A stretch of 64,000 nucleotides of DNA from Belliella alkalica (GCF_022549785.1 NZ_JAKZGO010000005.1:238860-302859); one strand, 5' to 3'; numbered from the stretch's first letter, positions 7,871 to 17,823 are shown. The notes: generated from the letters alone by a model not told the origin. Made by a program: numbers and translations.

Positions 7871-9169
7871 ATGAATTTTTACAGTACAAATAACCCAGAG
7901 CATAGAGTAAGCCTCAAGGAAGCTGTGATCAAAGGTCTTGCACCCGATCAAGGGCTTTATATGCCAGAAAAAATCCCTACACTCCCTCAGGATTTTTTTG
8001 ATAAGTTACCAGACCTTAGCTTTCAGGAAATTGGCTATGAAGTTATCACAGCATTGTTTGGTGAGGATTTGTCTGTGGAGCAGATCAAAGAACTTGTTGA
8101 CCACACTTTGACCTTTGATGCTCCATTGGTGAAAATTGAGGAGGGAGTCTATACTTTGGAATTATTTCATGGCCCAACATTGGCGTTCAAAGATTTTGGG
8201 GCGAGGTTTTGCTCAAAATTGATGTCGATTTTGATGGAAGACGAAGACAGGCAAGTAAGAGTGCTTGTGGCCACTTCAGGTGATACAGGCAGTGCTGTCG
8301 CCAATGGTTTCTACAAAGTACCCGGGGTAGAAGTCATCATTCTCTATCCTAAGGGGAAAGTAAGTGAACTACAAGAAAAGCAGTTTACCACGCTCGGAGA
8401 AAACATCTCAACTTTGGAAGTCGATGGTGTATTTGATGATTGTCAAAAAATGGTCAAAGAGGCATTTTTGGATAAGGAACTGAATGAAAAAATGCTCTTG
8501 ACTTCGGCCAACTCTATCAATATAGCAAGATGGATTCCACAGTGCCTGTATTATTTCTATGCTTATTCCAGACTTCCGAAAACTGACAAAAAGCTGGCAA
8601 TATCTGTTCCTAGCGGGAATTTCGGGAATCTTGGAGCGGGAATTTTGGCTGAGAGAATGGGCTTGCCTATTGACACTTTCATCGCTTCCACAAATGTAAA
8701 CAGGGTCGTTCCCAATTATTTGGCAGGAAACCCATTTACTTCGGAGTCCTCACTACAAACTATCAGTAATAGCATGGACGTAGGTAATCCCAGCAATTTC
8801 TACAGACTACTGGCATTGTTTGGCAATGATGAGGCACTTTTCAGGCAAAAGGTAAAGGGTTTTTACTTTGATGATCAAGATACTATCAATGGAATGAAAA
8901 ATGTCAAACAAAACAGCAACTACATCATGGATCCGCATGGTGCAGTGGGATATTTGGGTTTAAGAAATTTCCGAAACATCTCTCCAGACGAATATGTGGG
9001 GATTTTCTTGGAAACCGCACATCCTGGCAAATTCAGAAATGTAGTAGAAGAAGTCTTGGAACTAAAGCTTGAACTCCCAGAAAGACTTGCAAAGTTTATG
9101 GAAGGCGAAAAGAAAACTACAGCATTGAAAAATGATTATCAGGAGTTTAAGAAGTATCTCTGTAATTAG
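7871..9169 (+). CDS. thrC: Threonine synthase
   Basis: 432 residues. PLP-dependent conversion of O-phosphohomoserine to threonine, the last step of the pathway. The N-terminus (FYSTNNPEHRVSLKEAVIKGL) and the PLP-lysine segment GPTLAFKDFGARF are typical of the ThrC class found in enteric bacteria and Bacteroidota. VATSGDTGSAVA is the phosphate/PLP loop and VPSGNFGNLGAG the second glycine-rich loop. It closes the thrA-thrB-thrC cluster and is followed by a strong bidirectional terminator shared with the convergent gene. Confidence 0.97.
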   Translation: MNFYSTNNPEHRVSLKEAVIKGLAPDQGLYMPEKIPTLPQDFFDKLPDLSFQEIGYEVITALFGEDLSVEQIKELVDHTLTFDAPLVKIEEGVYTLELFHGPTLAFKDFGARFCSKLMSILMEDEDRQVRVLVATSGDTGSAVANGFYKVPGVEVIILYPKGKVSELQEKQFTTLGENISTLEVDGVFDDCQKMVKEAFLDKELNEKMLLTSANSINIARWIPQCLYYFYAYSRLPKTDKKLAISVPSGNFGNLGAGILAERMGLPIDTFIASTNVNRVVPNYLAGNPFTSESSLQTISNSMDVGNPSNFYRLLALFGNDEALFRQKVKGFYFDDQDTINGMKNVKQNSNYIMDPHGAVGYLGLRNFRNISPDEYVGIFLETAHPGKFRNVVEEVLELKLELPERLAKFMEGEKKTTALKNDYQEFKKYLCN

Positions 9170-9182
9170 TTTTTCGTAAAAT

Positions 9183-9214
9183 AAATAGGCTATCCTGATT
9201 TGGATAGCCTATTT
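9183..9214. terminator. Bidirectional terminator between thrC and the convergent barrel gene
   Basis: Perfect 13-bp stem AAATAGGCTATCC/GGATAGCCTATTT with a 6-nt loop. A/T tracts on both sides let it work in both directions. Confidence 0.9.
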
Positions 9215-9232
9215 TATTCTAAAGCAAGGCAA

Positions 9233-9982
9233 TTAAAACCCAAATTCATAACCTGCCTGCAAAGTTGTATAAGAACCGCCAAATCTATGACGAGCCGCAA
9301 AATATTCATTTTCAAATGAAATAGAAGTATATTCAATCTTGGAAATTGGATCACTCAAAGCATGACTGTAAGAAAATGCAGCCAAAAACTTATGTCTTCC
9401 AAACTTCTTAAATACTGATATTTCTGGCCGAAGATGCAACAATATTTTTTGGTCGGAAAAAGAATATGCCACCTCATGCCCACGAAGATAAGAATCAATC
9501 AAATCCCCATTTTCATTTCTGCTAATATAGCCTGCCAAGAAAATCCCATCAGCATCCAAAACATGTATATCTGAATATTGGTGTGCGAGATTGCTATTGA
9601 TACCAGCAGATAAAATCAGACCAAATCCACTGTTTCCAAAATCTACATGATAATCCAAACTGGACATTGCTTGTGGCTGAACTCCGGAAAACCCTGTAGT
9701 TCGTAAATCTGAATTAAACTCATGCGCTGACTTATATCCTAGAATCCCTGTTCCTAACCTGACACTCCAACTTGGTCGAATAAAATATCTTCCATACAGT
9801 ATAAAGTTAACTCCACCAGCTCCCCTGGCGTCAAAACCTACCAATTGATTTGGAACATTTAGAGTTTCGGGTATCAAAACAGATCTACCGCCCTGTAATC
9901 CTATAGAAAACTTGCTTTGGGCATTGATTTGTAATGTGATTACAAATACTAGAAATAAGAAAACAATTAATTTTTTATTCAT
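9233..9982 (-). CDS. Outer-membrane beta-barrel-like protein, uncharacterised
   Basis: 249 residues from the ATG at 9982 (MNKKL...). An 18-residue extension upstream lacks signal-peptide character. Signal peptide with cleavage near INAQ/SK. The mature chain shows alternating strands rich in Gly and aromatics (FSIGLQGGRS, WSVRLGTGILGY, LQAGYEFGF) and ends in Phe, the usual signature for BAM-assembled barrels. About 8-10 strands are plausible. Substrate unknown. It stands alone, convergent with thrC. Confidence 0.65.
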   Translation of the reverse strand: MNKKLIVFLFLVFVITLQINAQSKFSIGLQGGRSVLIPETLNVPNQLVGFDARGAGGVNFILYGRYFIRPSWSVRLGTGILGYKSAHEFNSDLRTTGFSGVQPQAMSSLDYHVDFGNSGFGLILSAGINSNLAHQYSDIHVLDADGIFLAGYISRNENGDLIDSYLRGHEVAYSFSDQKILLHLRPEISVFKKFGRHKFLAAFSYSHALSDPISKIEYTSISFENEYFAARHRFGGSYTTLQAGYEFGF

Positions 9983-10036
9983 AATCCTAAAGGTTGATTT
10001 TTTACAAAAAAATAGAAAATAAATGACATTTTTCAA

Positions 10037-10377
10037 ATGAAAACTACTTGCATTTACTCAAACTTTAATTTTTGTATTTGATTATCCCCAATCATGCCAC
10101 TAATCAATTAAACGATTGTTTTTTGGCAAACTGATACTAATAGATATTGGATATTTATTGATATTGGTTCGAAATCACAGGTTAATTCAATTATTTAGAT
10201 TCTACTGGTATGAAAACGGATATACATAAAAAGGAAAAATCAAATTTAGATTTTTCCTTTACATAATTCTAAAGAAAGCTGGACTTAAAACATGGATAAG
10301 CTTTAGTTTAAATATTTTTTACTCTCTAAGGTTCTATGATTATAAAATTTTTTAACCTTAAATCATCTAACCCAGAA
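10037..10377. other. AT-rich intergenic region
   Basis: No credible ORF. It contains a terminator-like hairpin at 10230-10260 and, near 10.20-10.23 kb, a stretch resembling the end of the dispersed repeat at 2.6 and 11.9 kb. Confidence 0.4.
10230..10260. terminator. Hairpin terminator
   Basis: Perfect 12-bp stem AAAGGAAAAATC/GATTTTTCCTTT with a 7-nt loop. It lies about 120 bp beyond the stop of the minus-strand PepSY gene and is the best terminator candidate for it. Confidence 0.7.
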
Positions 10378-11682
10378 TTAATTTAACACCTCTGAATGTG
10401 TTTTTGTATCAGAAGTCTGGACTTTTCTTCTTGGATTTGGTTTTTTCTTTTTCATTTTGTTGATCCAAATCAGCGTCCCGGTGACAGGTAAGCTAGTGGC
10501 TATCAGACAAGCAATAAAATACAACAATTTTGAAAATTGCCCATAAACATCACCTAGATGTAGCGCTTTGATCGAACTGGAAACCCTCTCGTTGAAAGGT
10601 TTGTCTCTAAAGATATCCTTCTCTATGACTTCCAAGTTGGCAGAATTCAAAACAACTTTGTCACCAGCAGATGGTGCAAAAAAACCTGTCCTTCCTTTTT
10701 GGATATTCACTGGATCTCCAGCTTTTTGTGGCAAATTTACTCTGTAATTCCCCTCATACTGTAAGTGATGGTCAACCACTGCTATGTAATCCATAATAGA
10801 ATGAATTGGCACATTGACTTCTTCTTGGGTCAAATCTCCCTGTTTTTCATCATCGACTCCCCTTTTTTGACCTTCTCTTCCTTGCCCTCTTTCAGCATTA
10901 GGAGCAGGTCTTTCTTGATAAGTGCCCAATGATTTTTGCAATGCTTCCCTATACCATGGAAATGACCAAAATGGGCCTGTGACACCCATAAAAAAAAGAA
11001 TGATAATCGAATAAAAAGCCAAGGTATTGTGCAAATCATGGTTTGTCCGCTTCCAGCTTTTCCCAAATTTGACTTTCAATCCTTGTCGCCAATTTTTGAT
11101 TCTTTGGGGAAACCAGATGATCATTCCCGTAATCACCCCTATAGTGAACAAAATCGTACATGCACCTGTAATATAACTCCCCAGAGTCCTGTTTGGCAAT
11201 TCCCCAATCAATGGTTCCTCGATTTTGTCCAACAACAACCATCTGTGAAGACTAAACATATATCCCATGAATTCTGCCACCTGATTGGGCTCATCACTTT
11301 TGCCCAAGATTTGACCAGTGTAGGGATTTACAAAATAAGTTACTCCAAACCTACTATTGCCGCCTTCTGGCCTTGTATTTACTTGAAATGGTCGACTTGC
11401 AGATTTTTCAATGCTAATTCCTGTAATAGGTGCATCTGTCTCAGCTTTGACAAGTTCAATAACCTTGTCAGGACTGAGCTTTCTTGTATCCTGCGGCACT
11501 TCAACTTTATACAGATGTGATGCTCCCATCTCCCTGATTTCCGTATTATATACATAAATAGTCCCTGTCAGGCAAACTACAAGAATTACCAACCCACTAA
11601 TCAAGCCTGCCCATAAATGGACATCATTGAAGAATTTTCTGGTTTTCTGCCAGAGACCTTTTGTTTGATTTGTATTTGCCAT
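10378..11682 (-). CDS. PepSY-associated transmembrane protein (PiuB-like)
   Basis: 434 residues. Four hydrophobic spans: HLWAGLISGLVILVVCLTGT near residue 25, a segment around ITGACTILFTIGVITGMIIW, LAFYSIIILFFMGVTG, and the C-terminal LLYFIACLIATSLPVTGTLIW. The first periplasmic loop carries a PepSY-like stretch (KVIELVKAETDAPITGISI). Conserved His residues flank the helices (DVHLW, LHRWL, HDLHN, ALHLGDV), as in the 'iron-regulated membrane protein' family thought to reduce or handle heme, siderophore or metal. It lies downstream of a SusC/SusD-like_2 pair and a divergent AraC gene, a context often linked to iron acquisition. The function is inferred. Confidence 0.85.
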   Translation of the reverse strand: MANTNQTKGLWQKTRKFFNDVHLWAGLISGLVILVVCLTGTIYVYNTEIREMGASHLYKVEVPQDTRKLSPDKVIELVKAETDAPITGISIEKSASRPFQVNTRPEGGNSRFGVTYFVNPYTGQILGKSDEPNQVAEFMGYMFSLHRWLLLDKIEEPLIGELPNRTLGSYITGACTILFTIGVITGMIIWFPQRIKNWRQGLKVKFGKSWKRTNHDLHNTLAFYSIIILFFMGVTGPFWSFPWYREALQKSLGTYQERPAPNAERGQGREGQKRGVDDEKQGDLTQEEVNVPIHSIMDYIAVVDHHLQYEGNYRVNLPQKAGDPVNIQKGRTGFFAPSAGDKVVLNSANLEVIEKDIFRDKPFNERVSSSIKALHLGDVYGQFSKLLYFIACLIATSLPVTGTLIWINKMKKKKPNPRRKVQTSDTKTHSEVLN

Positions 11683-11806
11683 ATTAGAGTATTTATATGT
11701 TTCCTTTTTACTATTTGATAATATTTCCTAGTCTTAGAACTTGGACAAACTTTATCCTTTGATCTGTGAGTGCGGCTCTCTACAACTATCTTGGTAGAAT
11801 GTTCAA

Positions 11807-11860
11807 TGTTAAGCGTTAAAAGCACGTCACGTTTAACGTGTTAACGCTTAACACTTTTTT
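11807..11860 (+). terminator. Strong orphan hairpin with T-tract on the plus strand
   Basis: Perfect 13-bp outer stem TGTTAAGCGTTAA/TTAACGCTTAACA, inner 5-bp stem CACGT/ACGTG, then C and six T. It looks like a plus-strand terminator, but no plus-strand gene ends here. Confidence 0.55.
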
Positions 11861-11892
11861 ATTTAGGCCACAGGTTAAAATGGTTATTAGTC

Positions 11893-11970
11893 GATTAGTT
11901 GTTAGTGCACCAATTGACTTAAAACATATCAATTTGTTTGGCTACTGATAAGTAAGCGGATATAATCATT
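11893..11970 (+). repeat. Dispersed intergenic repeat, copy 2
   Basis: Second copy of the element at 2606-2680, in the same orientation, sharing CAATTGAC, ATATCAAT, TTTGGCTA and GCGGATA-type blocks in order. It lies between the PepSY gene and the SusD-like_2 gene. No other gene or ORF is credible in 11683-12034. Confidence 0.6.
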
Positions 11971-12034
11971 CTTTATAAATGGATATACAAACCGAAAACC
12001 CAATCAACTACACTTTTGACAGTTGACTCTTTCC

Positions 12035-13543
12035 TTACGGCATCCACCATATTTTTGCAGTCAGCATTTCGTCATTTCCTTGGGCTACGACCTCTTCGTT
12101 GTTTGTTCCTCTTTCTGTTTCTGGGTACATCAATCTCAAAGGTCTTCCGGTCACGCCACTAGCGGCTGTTCTTGGATAATTTGGAATGCCCAACCTTCTG
12201 TAATCATTCCATGCTTCTATGCTGCTGACACTGTTTAGAGCCAACCATTTCTGTTCTATGATTCTTTCCAGACGATTTGGAGCTGAAGTGATCGCCACCG
12301 ATTCTTGATCTAGATAGCTGCTCAATGCGGCTACTGGGACTTTAGTGTAAGAAAATGACTGTGCAATAGCCTGATTGTAAAGCAACGCTACATCTTGGGA
12401 AACCCAACCTCTGTGTGCCGCTTCTGCTTGCAAAAACAAACTTTCAAAATCACTCAAAATCACACTGGATTGATTCAGTGCATGAAAAATACCAGTCGCT
12501 TGACCTCCATTTTCATTTGGCCCCCTAAATGCCGATGTTGCATTCCTTTCAAAGTCCGGATTTCCTGCATCTGAATTTCCAAACACCACACCTTTGTAAC
12601 TTCCACCCACGGCTACATACAATCGCTCCAACCTTGGATCATTTTTACTTTCCAGTTGACTTAGCAAGTAATTTGTAGGACGAATATTCTGGTAGTTGGC
12701 AGTAGTATTTCCCTGAACATCCCTATAGTAGGATGCCCAAAACGGATTCATTTTCCCATTGGAATTCAGATATCCCGGATTGACAGCGGCAGTTTCACCT
12801 GCTGACAAAAACCCACTTCCTTCAGCACTTATTTTTTGAATTTCTGAAGTAATATAACCTGCATCAGCTTTTTCGCTTTGCCTAATCAAAGCCCTTAGCT
12901 TCAAGGTATTTCCAAATTTTGCCCAAAGCACTTTGTCACCATTGAACAATACATCTCCGTGATTTTGGGGAATTACTCCAGAAGCTTTCACATCGTCAAT
13001 CCCAGCTGAGATCAAATCGATAGATTTCTGATAGACAACATTTCCCGGTTCGTACTTGGGGTTGATTACATCACTTCCCTGCGCAGCATCGTCAAAAGGG
13101 ATATTGTTATACATATCTACCAATCTCAAAAACAGCATTCCTTGCATTATTTTCGAAGTACCGGCATAAAACAATTGCCCATTCTCTTCGGCTTCTTCCT
13201 GAATCAATCTGAAGTAAAGGATGTTGTTGAAGCCATTTTCCCAAACAGGAATACCTTCTCTTTGACTTCTGATATTTTGGCCATTGTAGGTTTTCAAATC
13301 AAAAAACTGATTGATTCCTTCATTGTTCGTCCCCCAATAACCTCCCCAGAATGAACCTATTTGATTTAGTTGGAGTGTTTCTTGGTTGGCGACTGACACC
13401 AATGCCCCAGGCAGCTTAGCGCTCAGTGGAAGATTGTCACCAATTGGGCTGTTGGGATTGCTATTCACGTCCAGAAATTCGTCGCAAGAATACAGGGCAA
13501 ATAGTGAAAGTGCAAAAAGGGTATTTAAAATATATCTTTTCAT
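12035..13543 (-). CDS. SusD/RagB-like outer-membrane lipoprotein (SusD-like_2 type)
   Basis: 502 residues from the ATG at 13543. The longer reading to 13585 would run into the upstream SusC gene. Lipobox FALYSC at the end of the signal peptide places it on the outer membrane. The mature start DEFLDVNSNPNSP and the motifs WKALNSVSSIEAWNDYRRLGIP-like (seen as NSVSSIEAWNDYRRLG) and GRPLRLMYPETER are hallmarks of the SusD-like_2 branch. SusD proteins form the lid of the SusC channel and bind the ligand outside the cell. SusD-like_2 members are less often tied to glycans, so the ligand is open. It sits 28 bp after its SusC partner. Confidence 0.93.
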   Translation of the reverse strand: MKRYILNTLFALSLFALYSCDEFLDVNSNPNSPIGDNLPLSAKLPGALVSVANQETLQLNQIGSFWGGYWGTNNEGINQFFDLKTYNGQNIRSQREGIPVWENGFNNILYFRLIQEEAEENGQLFYAGTSKIMQGMLFLRLVDMYNNIPFDDAAQGSDVINPKYEPGNVVYQKSIDLISAGIDDVKASGVIPQNHGDVLFNGDKVLWAKFGNTLKLRALIRQSEKADAGYITSEIQKISAEGSGFLSAGETAAVNPGYLNSNGKMNPFWASYYRDVQGNTTANYQNIRPTNYLLSQLESKNDPRLERLYVAVGGSYKGVVFGNSDAGNPDFERNATSAFRGPNENGGQATGIFHALNQSSVILSDFESLFLQAEAAHRGWVSQDVALLYNQAIAQSFSYTKVPVAALSSYLDQESVAITSAPNRLERIIEQKWLALNSVSSIEAWNDYRRLGIPNYPRTAASGVTGRPLRLMYPETERGTNNEEVVAQGNDEMLTAKIWWMP

Positions 13544-13571
13544 TTTTGAATTCGATTGGAGATTTATAATA

Positions 13572-16500
13572 TTAGAAAGAAGCATTCACAGTGAAGCCAA
13601 TTGTTCGCATCGGAGGAACTTGCCTAAAACTGTAATACCCATCTGTGTTGTTGTATAAATACTCTGGGTCACCGATATTATTACTTGAATGAGTTATGAT
13701 AAATAAATTCGTAGCAACCACTCCTACGGAAGCTTCGCGGAAAATTTTCTGACCCTGCAAAAGTGTTGCTGGAACTGTATAGCTAAGGCTCAATTCACGA
13801 AGTTTGAAGAAATCAGCTTTTGCAGCAGTATTACTTTGAACAGCGCCTTGTCTCGTCCAAAATTCCTTTCCTCCACCTGATGTGGTCAGACTTGTGTTTT
13901 CTACAAACACTCCTGGTGAAGTTTCTATCACTGAATTTGGCCATACGAAAGCTTCCCTTCCATAAGCTGCTGTGATTGGGTGTGTTCCGAATTCATACAT
14001 CGGTGGAATTGTCTCAGAGTAGAACCATCCTCCCATTCTCCAATCAAACTGTGCCGCTAGGGAAAAACCTTTGTAATCTATCCTAGAGTTGATCCCCATC
14101 ATGTAAGGAGGAACCATCGGACCTAACTTCACATTATCCGGTGCTACTAATGGATCACCTGTTTCGGCATCTACCACTACCCTTCCGTCAGGAGTTCTTT
14201 GGTAGTCACTCACCCACAGCATTGGGAATTGATCACCGACAAAAGCATAAGATTGTCTGAAATTCTGACGAAACTCAGCACCTCCATAAAGTTCCCGAAC
14301 CACATTGTTGGTATAGGTGAAATTGAAACCTAGATTGAAATTCCAATCCATGGTCCTCACCACATCCCCACTTACACTCAATTCAACAATATTATTCGTC
14401 ATTCTACCTGAATTAACCAACATGGCATTATATCCTGTAGCCCTGGAGATGTTGGCATTTGAAATCTGACCGTCTGCATCAGAATATACATAAGCACCGT
14501 CCACGTACAATCTATGGTTGAACATTCCCAATTGGAATCCTGCTTCAAAGGAAGTCACAAACTCAGGTTGGATATTTGGATTAGGATTGGTCAGGCCAGG
14601 TAAGAATCCTATTGAATTTCCAAAAGGGAAACCATTACTTTGGCTATAGGCATTGTTCAATTGGTAAGGAGAAAGTGTTACGTTTCCAGTCTTATTCCAT
14701 GAAGTGTAGATCTTTGCAAATGATAATTTCCTAATCTGTCTCAATGCCGGGATCGCTTCAGAAGCTACCAAAGATGCACTTACCCCTGGATAGAAGTAAG
14801 ACCTGTTTTCCTTGCTTAATGTAGAGATCCAATCATTTCGACCTGTAAATGTCACAAACAAGAGATCCTTGTATCCAGCAACATATTCACCATACACAGC
14901 AAGTGATCTTTGCTCAGTAATACCAGATCCACCGCCTAACTCACCTTGCCTACTGTCTGGATTGATGATGTCAGTGTAAAGCAAGTTACTGGCCGATACA
15001 TTTTGGGTTTTTCTATAATCAGTTCTGATATTCTGTCCAAGGAGCAATCTATTGCTGAAGTCACCAAAATCTTTCTTCAAGCTAATGATCAAGTCAGAAT
15101 TCAACCTTCTATAAAAGAGACTTTGATCACTTACTGATCCAGGTGTATTTCTTGTACCTTCTGCTTGATATTTATTGGTGAAATTCCGCACTTCATCTGT
15201 GGAAGAATACATCCCCACTCGGTACAAAACATCCATCCAAGGAGCTACCGCATAATTCAGTTCAATCTTTCCGTTTAGGATTTGCTGATTATTTTGGTTT
15301 CTCATATTATCAATCAAAAAATATGGATTTCTTAGCCAGCTACCATTGGGTATAAAGTAGTTATTGGGGTTCCCTGGAGAATTGAGATCCTCCCAGTTTC
15401 TGATCAAATCATAATCGAAATTTGCCGGAAATCTATACGAGCTGATCCAAGGTCCATCGGGGGTAACATCTTTTTTGTTGTTGATAAAATTGATATTGTA
15501 GGAAGTTTTCAGTTTTCCGAAATCTCTAGATCCATTGAATCTCAAATTGACTCTATTGTTTTTATCTTCAGGAATTATCCCTGTTTGGGTTACGTATTGG
15601 GCAGAAAGAAAATAGGTGCTTACATCATCTCCACCAGAAAAAGAGACATCATTCTGGACATTGACACCAGTTTGGAATAAGTTCAGTCTATTGTCCCTAG
15701 ATGGGGCAGCATAAGTTAGCATAGGCTGAGTTCCGTCAGGCAAGGGATTTCCAAATGGTCTAGAAGTACCATCAAATGCCGGCCCCCATGACTCGAAAGT
15801 TGTTGGACTATAGACACCATTGTTTCCTTGTCCATACAAGGTCTGCGCTTCAGGAAGAAAATAGACATTTGAGAATGTCGTGGTATTACTAATCCTCACG
15901 ATACCCTCACCTTTTCTTCCTCTCTTTGTTGTGATCATCAAGGCACCATTTACACCTTCAGAACCATATAGAGCAGCAGCATTTGCACCTTTGAGGACAG
16001 TGATGCTTTCTATGTCATTGGGATTCAATCTGCTGATATCCGGAATAGGAACACCATCTACAACATAAATTGGTTCATTAGGATTTCTTCCATCTATTCC
16101 CGAAGATCTTTGCAAAGACCTATTTCCCCTCAATACAACTTGAGCTGCAGGATCTACTTTACTGTCATACATATTGATCCTCAGACCAGCCACTTTACTT
16201 GACAAACCAAACAAAGGGTTCACAGTCTTGCCTTGATTCAAATTCTCAGAATCCACAATTTGGGCAGAACTGCCCAATTCCTTTGCTGGTCTGGAAAATC
16301 CCAATGCAGCAGTAACTTCCACTTGCGACAATTCCGTTATATTCTCTTTGAGATATATTGTCACATTCTGTTCATCTTCGGAAGCCAAGATCTCCTGAGA
16401 TTTGAACCCTACAAATTTGATCAGCAAGATATCTCCAACTTCTGCATACATCCTGAACCTTCCCTCAGCGTCAGTAACGGCTGTGGCAGGGCTGTCCTTT

Positions 16501-16664
16501 ACTTGGATTGTAGCTCCAGGAAGCGATTCTCTGGAATAACTATCCAACACCTGTCCATTCACATGGATTCTTTGTGCCAAGATTTCATTCGAAATCAACA
16601 TAAGAATCAGAAGAGTTACGAGCTTAAAGCAACTTGTTTTTAATGTATGTAAATTTTTCTTCAT
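13572..16664 (-). CDS. SusC/RagA-type TonB-linked outer-membrane transporter
   Basis: 1030 residues. Signal peptide (cleavage near ILAQ/RI), then a carboxypeptidase-D-like repeat domain (VNGQVLDSYSRESLPGATI), a plug domain (YVVDGVPI, NPNDIESITVLKGANAAALYG, GVNGALMITTKRG) and a long barrel ending FTVNASF. It imports a ligand across the outer membrane using TonB energy. Unlike the other two SusC proteins in the window, it lacks the VVVGYG TonB-box-like segment and has LSQVEVTAALGF there. It is transcribed with the SusD-like_2 gene. A 93-bp gap separates it from a divergent AraC gene, and CCCTTAAGGG at 16741-16750 in that gap is a possible operator. Confidence 0.96.
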   Translation of the reverse strand: MKKNLHTLKTSCFKLVTLLILMLISNEILAQRIHVNGQVLDSYSRESLPGATIQVKDSPATAVTDAEGRFRMYAEVGDILLIKFVGFKSQEILASEDEQNVTIYLKENITELSQVEVTAALGFSRPAKELGSSAQIVDSENLNQGKTVNPLFGLSSKVAGLRINMYDSKVDPAAQVVLRGNRSLQRSSGIDGRNPNEPIYVVDGVPIPDISRLNPNDIESITVLKGANAAALYGSEGVNGALMITTKRGRKGEGIVRISNTTTFSNVYFLPEAQTLYGQGNNGVYSPTTFESWGPAFDGTSRPFGNPLPDGTQPMLTYAAPSRDNRLNLFQTGVNVQNDVSFSGGDDVSTYFLSAQYVTQTGIIPEDKNNRVNLRFNGSRDFGKLKTSYNINFINNKKDVTPDGPWISSYRFPANFDYDLIRNWEDLNSPGNPNNYFIPNGSWLRNPYFLIDNMRNQNNQQILNGKIELNYAVAPWMDVLYRVGMYSSTDEVRNFTNKYQAEGTRNTPGSVSDQSLFYRRLNSDLIISLKKDFGDFSNRLLLGQNIRTDYRKTQNVSASNLLYTDIINPDSRQGELGGGSGITEQRSLAVYGEYVAGYKDLLFVTFTGRNDWISTLSKENRSYFYPGVSASLVASEAIPALRQIRKLSFAKIYTSWNKTGNVTLSPYQLNNAYSQSNGFPFGNSIGFLPGLTNPNPNIQPEFVTSFEAGFQLGMFNHRLYVDGAYVYSDADGQISNANISRATGYNAMLVNSGRMTNNIVELSVSGDVVRTMDWNFNLGFNFTYTNNVVRELYGGAEFRQNFRQSYAFVGDQFPMLWVSDYQRTPDGRVVVDAETGDPLVAPDNVKLGPMVPPYMMGINSRIDYKGFSLAAQFDWRMGGWFYSETIPPMYEFGTHPITAAYGREAFVWPNSVIETSPGVFVENTSLTTSGGGKEFWTRQGAVQSNTAAKADFFKLRELSLSYTVPATLLQGQKIFREASVGVVATNLFIITHSSNNIGDPEYLYNNTDGYYSFRQVPPMRTIGFTVNASF

Positions 16665-16757
16665 CGATTTATTTAGATTAAGTCTAAAAAAGAATTAATT
16701 TTGTGATGCAAAAGTAAATGATGAATTACTTGATTAATGACCCTTAAGGGAATTAAA

Positions 16758-17768
16758 ATGACGAAAGAGGGAGAAAAAGAAACAAAGCAATTTGAACGAC
16801 TTTTAGATAAAATTGATCCAAAAGGTCAGGATATGAGCGATTATTGGCAAGTCTCTACCGATACTTCATCGAGCAAACTTCTTTTTAAGGAAATAGAAGA
16901 AGAAGGTATAACTGGTCAGGAATTTTTGTCCGAGAAAATATATTATTGCTATGCCAAAAGCATAACAAATAGGCAAAACACTATAATTATAAAAACACGA
17001 CCTGATTATATACAGGTTAATTTTTGTCTGAAGGGCAAATTAAGGTACAACTTGAGGGAAAGCAATAAAACCATCTACCAAATCAATCCACTCACTGCCA
17101 ATTTTATTTATTATAAATGTGATGAAATTGCCATTGAAAATGAATCTGCGGATGGTTTTGAGGTTTTGGTTTTCAATATTCATTTAGGTTTTTTGGAAAA
17201 AAACTTTCCTGATTTCTATTTGAGGATTGGTGATTTCATAAAAAAAATCAAACATGGCCAAGGTGAGTCACTTTCTCCAAATAACATTTCGATAAGCACC
17301 ACTTTGCGGACCATGATCCAAGACTTTACCTCAAAGAGATACTCAGGCTGTTTTTTGAGTCATTATGTAGAGTTGAAAACCTTGGAATTCGTCATCTTAT
17401 TGATGAATGAATTTGACAACATCCAGATATCCGAAAAATCTCCATTGAGTGAAACTGATCTAGAAAAAATGAACTTGGCAAAAGAAATCTTAATCCAAAG
17501 AATGTCTAATCCCCCAAGCCTGAAAGACTTGGCGAACATGGTAGGGACGAATGAATTTGATCTTAAGAAAAAATTCAAAGAAGCTTTTGGTATGACTGCT
17601 TTTGCACTTTTGCAAGATTATAAAATGGAGCTGGCACGAAAAAAACTCATGGAAACTGACCTGAAAATTGTAGAAATCGCCGAGGAATTGGGATATAGTC
17701 ATGCGACCCATTTCACATCAGCTTTCAAAAAAGCCTTCGGGGTATTGCCAAAGGATGTGAAAAAATGA
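16758..17768 (+). CDS. AraC-family transcriptional regulator
   Basis: 336 residues from the ATG at 16758; an in-frame ATG at 16737 would add seven residues. The N-terminal half (QVNFCLKGKLRYNL, then a cupin-like stretch) resembles PchR-type sensors. The C-terminal 100 residues hold two helix-turn-helix units: PPSLKDLANMVGTNEFDLKKKFKEAFG and KIVEIAEELGYSHATHF followed by SAFKKAFGVLP. PchR-type regulators in known bacteria respond to ferric siderophores. It is divergent from the SusC/SusD-like_2 genes and so is the natural candidate for their control. The inducer is not deducible. Confidence 0.93.
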   Translation: MTKEGEKETKQFERLLDKIDPKGQDMSDYWQVSTDTSSSKLLFKEIEEEGITGQEFLSEKIYYCYAKSITNRQNTIIIKTRPDYIQVNFCLKGKLRYNLRESNKTIYQINPLTANFIYYKCDEIAIENESADGFEVLVFNIHLGFLEKNFPDFYLRIGDFIKKIKHGQGESLSPNNISISTTLRTMIQDFTSKRYSGCFLSHYVELKTLEFVILLMNEFDNIQISEKSPLSETDLEKMNLAKEILIQRMSNPPSLKDLANMVGTNEFDLKKKFKEAFGMTAFALLQDYKMELARKKLMETDLKIVEIAEELGYSHATHFTSAFKKAFGVLPKDVKK

Positions 17769-17789
17769 AACAATAGAAAATTTATTAAA

Positions 17790-17823
17790 AAAAAGTCTCT
17801 CAGATTTCTCCGAGAGACTTTTT
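17790..17823. terminator. Bidirectional terminator between the AraC gene and convergent susD
   Basis: 12-bp stem AAAAAGTCTCTC/GAGAGACTTTTT with a 10-nt loop, A- and T-tracts on both sides. Confidence 0.9.
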
